Positions 8,555 to 12,806 of a DNA stretch of 12,806 nt are shown here, in pieces (within the stretch, counting starts at the first letter, position 1; each line of letters starts with the position of its first letter). Location of the stretch: NCBI GenBank assembly GCA_900549375.1, contig URNY01000075.1, positions 1 through 12,806 on the forward strand, given 5' to 3'. The translations under genes were made by a program, and so were the position numbers. A model generated the notes under the pieces. That model was given only the letters and a program-made list of their open reading frames with translations. It searched no databases and was not told where the DNA came from. The stretch is from an uncultured Bacteroidales bacterium. Its GTDB lineage: Bacteria; Bacteroidota; Bacteroidia; Bacteroidales; Muribaculaceae.

Positions 8555-10576
8555 ATGGCTATAAAATACGTTCCATATTTTCCTTCCACGGTATCTGGTC
8601 AGGCTGTGCTTGACAACTTTGTCCGCACACAGCGCATTCTCAAATACCGAGAGAGTGATAAAGTAACTGAGCGTATAGTTCGAGGAATGCCGCTTTATGA
8701 GGTAACTGAGACGGAACATGTCGGAGACGATAACTCTGACAATATGATAATACATGGTGAATGTGTTTCAGCATGTGCCTATCTTAAAGAGCAAGGAATA
8801 AAAGTTGACTTAGTTTACATCGATCCACCTTTTGCCAGTGGTGCCGATTATGCCAAGAAAGTTTATATTCGACGGAATCCACTTGTCGCAAAGGCCATTA
8901 AACAGGCGGAACAGGAACTTGAGGATGATGAACTTAAGGCATTTGAAGAAAAAATGTATGGTGACATCTGGGATAAGGAGAAATACCTTAACTGGATGTA
9001 TGAGAATCTTATGGCAATCCGCGCAGTCATGAGTGAAAATGCCTCTATATATGTGCATCTTGACTACCATATAGGTCACTATGTAAAAATTCTTCTTGAC
9101 GAGATTTTTGGAGAGGACAACTTCAGAAATGAAATTATCTGGAAACGCTCAACCGCACATAGTGATGCTGAGTTTTATGGTAACAACTTTGATTGTATCT
9201 ATTTTTATACTAAGTCACAGGATGATTATAATTTCAACACAATATTTCAGCCCTATGATGAGTCATATATTGCCAGATTTACTCAAACAGACGAAAATGG
9301 ACGAAAATGGGAAAGTGGCAATCTTACAGCAAAAGGGTTAAGTGGAGGTGGTTATGATTACACATATAAAGGTTGCCGTTCATTGTGGCGAATGCCTATT
9401 GAAACAATGAAAAAGATGGATGAAGAAGGACGGCTTCACTTTACAAAAAATGGAGGTATTCGATCTAAAGTATATTTAGATGAACTACCAGGCATGCCTT
9501 CTCAAGCTATGTGGTTAGACATTAAACCAATAAACTCTCAGGCTAAAGAAAAAGAAGGATATGCCACTCAAAAGCCAGAGGCATTGCTTGAGCGCATTAT
9601 CAAAGCAAGTAGCAATGTGGGGATGGTAGTGGCTGACTTCTTTGGCGGAAGTGGTGTTACAGCCGCTGTTGCAAATAAATTGAATCGCAAATTTATACAT
9701 GCTGATATAAACATCAACAGCATACAGACTGCACGCGACCGCCTGAAAGCCAACGGAGCAAGCTTTGCAGTCAACAAAGTGCAAGATGGTGTTACGCTCT
9801 ACCGTAATCCTGTTCAAACTAAAGACGCAATCACTCGTATCATCCCCGGTTTGAGAGTTGATCCGTCAATCGGTTCAATGTGGATTGGCAGCATTATGGA
9901 TACAACATACGGTTCATCTCCGGTATATGTGCCTGATTTGATGGATTCTTCATCAAGAGTTCTCGATATTGTCACGCTCAACCGTATCATTAATGATGCG
10001 ATGCCTCAGTTACCACCAACGATAAAACGAGTCATCATCTACTACGTGGATATTATTGACCGTAAGGAACTCGAAGACTTCATTAAGGATAACAACGACA
10101 CCGTGATAGAAATTGAGCTTCGTGACCTGAAAGAATTGCTTGACAATGCCGTACTTCAGGACGATGTCGAGTATACCGTAAGTGAAGACCCGACTAAAAT
10201 GGTGGATGTTTTCACTGTTGCTATTACACGATTTTACAGTGACCGAGTCAGCCATAAGATAAACGAGTTCAACCAAAAGGCTATGGCCAACTCAAAGAAA
10301 AAGTTCGTGCCAATCGAACTTAGTCTTGAGGGTCTTGAAGCCATAGAGATGGTTTCACTCGACTGCACTACGACCGAAGAAAATGCTCCATGGCACAGTG
10401 ATTCAGAGATTAAAATAGAGAAGGACAGCACCATCACAATCAATGGTCGTAAGACCTCCGATTTCTGGGATGGTACAATCCATGCTGACACCAAACCTCT
10501 CCGTTTGAAGCTCCGCAACATCTGCGGCGACGAAACAATAATCAAAATAAACCAATGTTTTGACCATGAAAATTGA
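8555..10576 (+). CDS. mod: DNA adenine N6-methyltransferase (Mod subunit, beta class)
   Basis: The enzyme should transfer a methyl group from S-adenosylmethionine to adenine in the recognition site, protecting host DNA from the adjacent Res. Motif order is that of the beta class. The catalytic VYIDPPF is at residues 87-93 (D90), a target-recognition region spans about 130-335, motif X is QKPEALLERII near 345, and the SAM-binding DFFGGSG is at 361-367. The catalytic box reads DPPFASGADY rather than the common DPPYNTG, which marks a divergent branch. At 673 aa it is rather long, and about 270 residues after the methyltransferase core (from about 400) match nothing I recognise, including a WDGTI...KPLRLKLRN stretch near the end. 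The start at 8555 follows the res stop by 4 bases, suggesting translational coupling. In type III systems Mod also gives Res its sequence specificity. Confidence 0.88.
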   Translation: MAIKYVPYFPSTVSGQAVLDNFVRTQRILKYRESDKVTERIVRGMPLYEVTETEHVGDDNSDNMIIHGECVSACAYLKEQGIKVDLVYIDPPFASGADYAKKVYIRRNPLVAKAIKQAEQELEDDELKAFEEKMYGDIWDKEKYLNWMYENLMAIRAVMSENASIYVHLDYHIGHYVKILLDEIFGEDNFRNEIIWKRSTAHSDAEFYGNNFDCIYFYTKSQDDYNFNTIFQPYDESYIARFTQTDENGRKWESGNLTAKGLSGGGYDYTYKGCRSLWRMPIETMKKMDEEGRLHFTKNGGIRSKVYLDELPGMPSQAMWLDIKPINSQAKEKEGYATQKPEALLERIIKASSNVGMVVADFFGGSGVTAAVANKLNRKFIHADININSIQTARDRLKANGASFAVNKVQDGVTLYRNPVQTKDAITRIIPGLRVDPSIGSMWIGSIMDTTYGSSPVYVPDLMDSSSRVLDIVTLNRIINDAMPQLPPTIKRVIIYYVDIIDRKELEDFIKDNNDTVIEIELRDLKELLDNAVLQDDVEYTVSEDPTKMVDVFTVAITRFYSDRVSHKINEFNQKAMANSKKKFVPIELSLEGLEAIEMVSLDCTTTEENAPWHSDSEIKIEKDSTITINGRKTSDFWDGTIHADTKPLRLKLRNICGDETIIKINQCFDHEN

Positions 10577-10579
10577 ACG

Positions 10580-10987
10580 GTGATAATATATACTGTATTA
10601 GTAGCGGCATTGCCACTATTAATACGAATACTATGTTTTGTAATATTAGAAAGCCCCGTAGGTCCAATCGTTAGCCCTATTGACATTGTATTCTTCGGAT
10701 TGACACTAAATATTGCGAACATCAATGAACTTAATGCACTAAAAGTAAAATCGAAATCAAAAAATGCTGAAAAGACGCCCCTTGATAAAGATAAAATATT
10801 GGGTCTCTCGATATTCCTTATTGTATTTTTAGCCATTACATTGGGGTTGGTTTATAGCTCTGAGTTAATGGAAATTAAAAGTATTAGTGTCGCAAGTACA
10901 TACTTATGCTCAATTTTACTAAGCATCGCTTCATTTGTTTTCAGTTGCAATGTAATTATAAAAATACAGCGATATGAATGCTCTTGA
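10580..10987 (+). CDS. Small 4-TM membrane protein of unknown function
   Basis: This 135-aa protein has four hydrophobic segments at residues about 2-23, 29-49, 73-93 and 104-128. A charged loop (about 50-72, rich in Lys, with KVKSKSKNAEK) separates the second and third. With an even number of spans and a Lys-rich middle loop, the ends and that loop may be cytoplasmic by the positive-inside rule. I do not recognise a family. The only start that keeps the first span is a GTG at 10580, 3 bases after the mod stop and in the same frame as mod, so translation probably continues by re-initiation. It lacks conserved catalytic-looking residues. It overlaps the next gene by 14 bases. Its place within the RM operon suggests a membrane partner or effector of the downstream DUF6414-like protein, but this is inference. 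Confidence 0.6.
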   Translation: MIIYTVLVAALPLLIRILCFVILESPVGPIVSPIDIVFFGLTLNIANINELNALKVKSKSKNAEKTPLDKDKILGLSIFLIVFLAITLGLVYSSELMEIKSISVASTYLCSILLSIASFVFSCNVIIKIQRYECS

Positions 10988-11144
10988 TTTAATATATACT
11001 GGAGTTGTATGTCTATTCTCCATTTGTTGTATTGTCTATGGGATAAAGTCCGCTATCCAAATTAGGCATAGTAACATAAAAGAATATAAAGAAAATAAAC
11101 AAAAAAGAAAAGAAGAATTCAATAACTATGAGCATAAAAATTAA
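10974..11144 (+). CDS. 56-aa single-TM protein with a charged tail
   Basis: This short frame starts with ATG and has an in-frame stop 15 bases upstream, which fixes the start. Residues about 4-29 are one hydrophobic membrane span (LDLIYTGVVCLFSICCIVYG). The remaining 27 residues are almost all charged or polar, rich in Lys and Glu, and could form a helix or coiled coil in the cytoplasm. It overlaps the end of the 4-TM gene by 14 bases and the start of the DUF6414-like gene by 17 bases. It exactly bridges the space between those two genes, which would otherwise leave a 140-base hole in a very compact operon. This context is the main reason to call it real. It resembles small membrane anchors or single-span toxins in shape only, and no family is recognised. 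Confidence 0.6.
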   Translation: MNALDLIYTGVVCLFSICCIVYGIKSAIQIRHSNIKEYKENKQKRKEEFNNYEHKN

Positions 11145-12063
11145 ATCATTCATCTATTTAGATGATTATAAACTCTATTCTCTATCTTCTCAGTTGTTCA
11201 AGGGGTTCACAGAATATATTATTTCTGGGACTACTGCTTCTCATACCGAAGAAGAATCTCAAAAAGGAACATTTTCAAGTGGAAAAGTCATGAGTGACCT
11301 CTTAGAAAAGGTAAAGACTTCAACCGAGAAAAAATTCCTTCATGATTATGCCTTTAATCTACTAGAGGCAGAGTTTGTAAATCAAGGTTTACTATATAAA
11401 ATTTCCTCAACAGACACAACCGATACAGTACAATCAAAAAGTATTATAAAAGTTACAGGAAGGGCTATCTTCAATGACTACAGAATCCTACAGGGTACGA
11501 TGTCAAGATTTAACAGTATTGGGGAATCGTTTGGACATTTTCAGTTCGGGAAAGTTCTTGAAGATCTTAACAAAGTAACTGCGGATGCAATTAAAAAAAC
11601 TAATGATCGAAATCAACGATCAAAAGTGAAGAACTTGCGTAGTTCGATTGATAAAAAGATGGAAGATATTCTTCGGGAAAACGGATTGCGTTTGCCCGAA
11701 AAAGATGTTGAGCATATGGCTAACTTAATGGAATATGGTTTCCATGGTGAACTAGAGTTCCGTATCATACCCGATAATCTTCCTTTTCAACTGTCGGCAA
11801 TCTTAAATAGAGAGTACCTACGCGACACAGAGGAACACTTCGTGTCAAAATATTCACGCCAAAGCGAATATGACTTCACAATGATTGGGATTGTTACCCA
11901 ATCAGGAAAAAACATTTCACCTCTTTCAGAGCACGAACCTAATGGAATTAAGGACGCTTGTCTTAATTTAGCAGACAAGCTGACTGTAATGGAAAATGTG
12001 TTTTTAGGGCGACTGGACAATGAATGTATCATAGACCCGATCGCAATTTATAGAGAATTATAA
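11128..12063 (+). CDS. DUF6414-like soluble protein, 311 aa
   Basis: The N-terminus FIYLDDYKLYSLSSQLFKGFTEYI resembles what I recall of the DUF6414 family, whose members begin with a Y-L-D...L-Y-S...Q-F-G pattern. Their function is unknown to me. The C-terminal part (EFRIIPDNLPFQLSAILNREYL, then DFTMIGIVTQSGK) has the look of a small beta-rich domain. The middle (about 150-185) is a Lys/Asp-rich helical stretch that may form a coiled coil. There is no signal peptide or membrane span, so it is probably cytoplasmic. The ATG at 11128 is preceded by purine-rich AAAAGAAAAGAAGAA, which could serve ribosome binding, and overlaps the 56-aa gene. It is the last gene of the operon and no clear hairpin terminator follows. 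The family assignment is from memory and should be confirmed. A role in defence is inferred only from its neighbours. Confidence 0.6.
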   Translation: MSIKIKSFIYLDDYKLYSLSSQLFKGFTEYIISGTTASHTEEESQKGTFSSGKVMSDLLEKVKTSTEKKFLHDYAFNLLEAEFVNQGLLYKISSTDTTDTVQSKSIIKVTGRAIFNDYRILQGTMSRFNSIGESFGHFQFGKVLEDLNKVTADAIKKTNDRNQRSKVKNLRSSIDKKMEDILRENGLRLPEKDVEHMANLMEYGFHGELEFRIIPDNLPFQLSAILNREYLRDTEEHFVSKYSRQSEYDFTMIGIVTQSGKNISPLSEHEPNGIKDACLNLADKLTVMENVFLGRLDNECIIDPIAIYREL

Positions 12064-12229
12064 AAAATATTCATGTCCATTAATCATTAATATAGTAGGA
12101 TACCCATTCCGATGATTTAAGTGTATTTTGGATTATGGCGTAGAAGTTTGAGATACGAAATATCATGGCGAGTTCTTGATTGTTCAGATTGAAGAGAAAG
12201 AATCTGGTGTGCCATAATATAATTAAGCT
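12064..12229. other. AT-rich gap before the Fic gene
   Basis: No gene and no GC-rich terminator hairpin is seen. ATTAATCATTAAT at 12079-12091 is a short AT palindrome. A TTTG at about 12126 and GAAGTTTG near 12146 resemble promoter boxes, but their spacing of about 12 bases is too short. The following gene must therefore rely on a weaker promoter here or on read-through from the operon. Confidence 0.4.
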
Positions 12230-12806
12230 ATGAGCGAAGTACAGAAAATATCGATACGATTCTTTGACGACCGCGAAGTGCGGGCTGTCTGGGATGAAGA
12301 GGGTGCCAAATGGTGGTTCTCGGTGCTTGATATTGTCGGGGTGCTCAACGCACAGGATGACTACGCAAAAAACCGCAATTACTGGAAGTATCTGAAAACC
12401 AAGCTCCGCAAGAATGGAAGCGAGTTGGTTAGTGCTACTAACCAACTGAAGCTGCTGGCCTCTGACGGGAAATGCTATCTCACGGATGTACTTGATAATG
12501 ACGGAGTCATTGCTTTGGCGAAGAGTTTCCCGAACAATAAGGCTTCACGATTCGTTGAATGGTTCATCAACAGCGACGAGAGCATTGACGGCAAAAGCCG
12601 GTCGAAAGCATACGCTTTGTTTGAGAGCAGCCTTATCGACAGTATCGAGATCGGTACCGTGAAAGGATTGCAGCAGATTCATGCTTACCTTTTCGGAGGT
12701 CTTTATGATTTCGCCGGACAGATCAGGACTGTCAATATAGCCAAGGCGGGGTTCCAGTTTGCTATGGCTCAATATCTGGAACAGACATTAACGAATGTTG
12801 AACGTA
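12230..12806 (+). CDS. BRO-N / Fic domain fusion protein (5' part only)
   Basis: The frame is open from the ATG at 12230 to the window edge, giving the first 192 residues. Residues about 5-112 (IRFFDDREVRAVWDEE..KWWFSVLDIVGVL...YLTDVLDNDGVIALAKSFP) form a BRO-N-like domain of the kind found in phage anti-repressors. From about 120, the pattern LFESSLIDSIEIGTVKGLQQIH, YLFGGLYDFAGQIRTVNIAKAGFQFA is the start of a Fic/Doc domain. Fic proteins usually AMPylate target proteins using an HPFxxGNGR motif, which would lie just beyond the edge, so activity cannot be judged. No class II inhibitory (S/T)xxxE(G/N) helix is seen in the N-terminal part. Its composition is less AT-rich than the RM operon. 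It may be a toxin, a regulator of host proteins, or part of the same accessory island. An antitoxin partner is not visible. Confidence 0.85.
   Translation, partial: MSEVQKISIRFFDDREVRAVWDEEGAKWWFSVLDIVGVLNAQDDYAKNRNYWKYLKTKLRKNGSELVSATNQLKLLASDGKCYLTDVLDNDGVIALAKSFPNNKASRFVEWFINSDESIDGKSRSKAYALFESSLIDSIEIGTVKGLQQIHAYLFGGLYDFAGQIRTVNIAKAGFQFAMAQYLEQTLTNVER

Noticed and set aside
5701..10576. Possible DISARM or BREX system
   Set aside because: There is a helicase and an adenine methyltransferase, but no DUF1998 protein, PLD nuclease, PglZ or BrxC-like ATPase. The nuclease fused to the helicase fits type III restriction better.
12080..12445. 121-codon minus-strand frame at the right end
   Set aside because: It overlaps the start of the well-supported BRO-N/Fic gene in antisense and has no recognisable domain.

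Overview
The window looks like a stretch of a Bacteroidales chromosome. It carries a stand-alone dnaK that is not linked to grpE or dnaJ, a Bacteroidetes-type serine palmitoyltransferase, promoters of the Bacteroides TTTG / TAnnTTTG type, and few Shine-Dalgarno-like sites. A Muribaculaceae-like gut bacterium is possible, but this is an impression from protein similarity that I remember, not a test.

Layout. Positions 1-650 hold a hairpin terminator for something outside the window, a small conserved hypothetical gene (230-574, +) and a long bidirectional terminator. Positions 697-1242 (-) hold an acidic protein resembling the pRiA4b ORF-3 / IS1096 passenger family. Positions 1469-2659 (-) encode the alpha-oxoamine synthase that probably starts sphingolipid synthesis. 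A 452-base divergent intergenic region then leads to dnaK (3112-5013, +), which ends in a strong terminator. All of this uses fairly GC-rich codons and looks like core genome.

The composition becomes clearly AT-rich after the dnaK terminator. A 464-base region without genes carries a 14-bp inverted repeat and a good promoter. It leads into a compact accessory operon on the + strand: a 70-aa Xre/Cro-type regulator (5478), a type III-like restriction helicase-nuclease (5701-8550), a DNA adenine methyltransferase (8555-10576), a 4-TM protein (10580-10987), a 56-aa single-TM protein (10974-11144) and a 311-aa soluble DUF6414-like protein (11128-12063). Gaps are 10, 4 and 3 bases, then overlaps of 14 and 17 bases, so the six genes are probably one transcript. 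The first three form a restriction-modification system with the unusual order regulator-res-mod. The last three have no known role and are the best candidate for an undescribed module, either an accessory or a separate anti-phage unit riding on the RM operon.

After a 166-base gap, a gene starting at 12230 encodes a BRO-N domain joined to the start of a Fic domain and runs off the right edge before the Fic active-site motif. The block from about 5073 to the right end therefore resembles a defence or mobile island inserted next to dnaK. I saw no integrase, transposase, tRNA gene, rRNA gene or CRISPR array.
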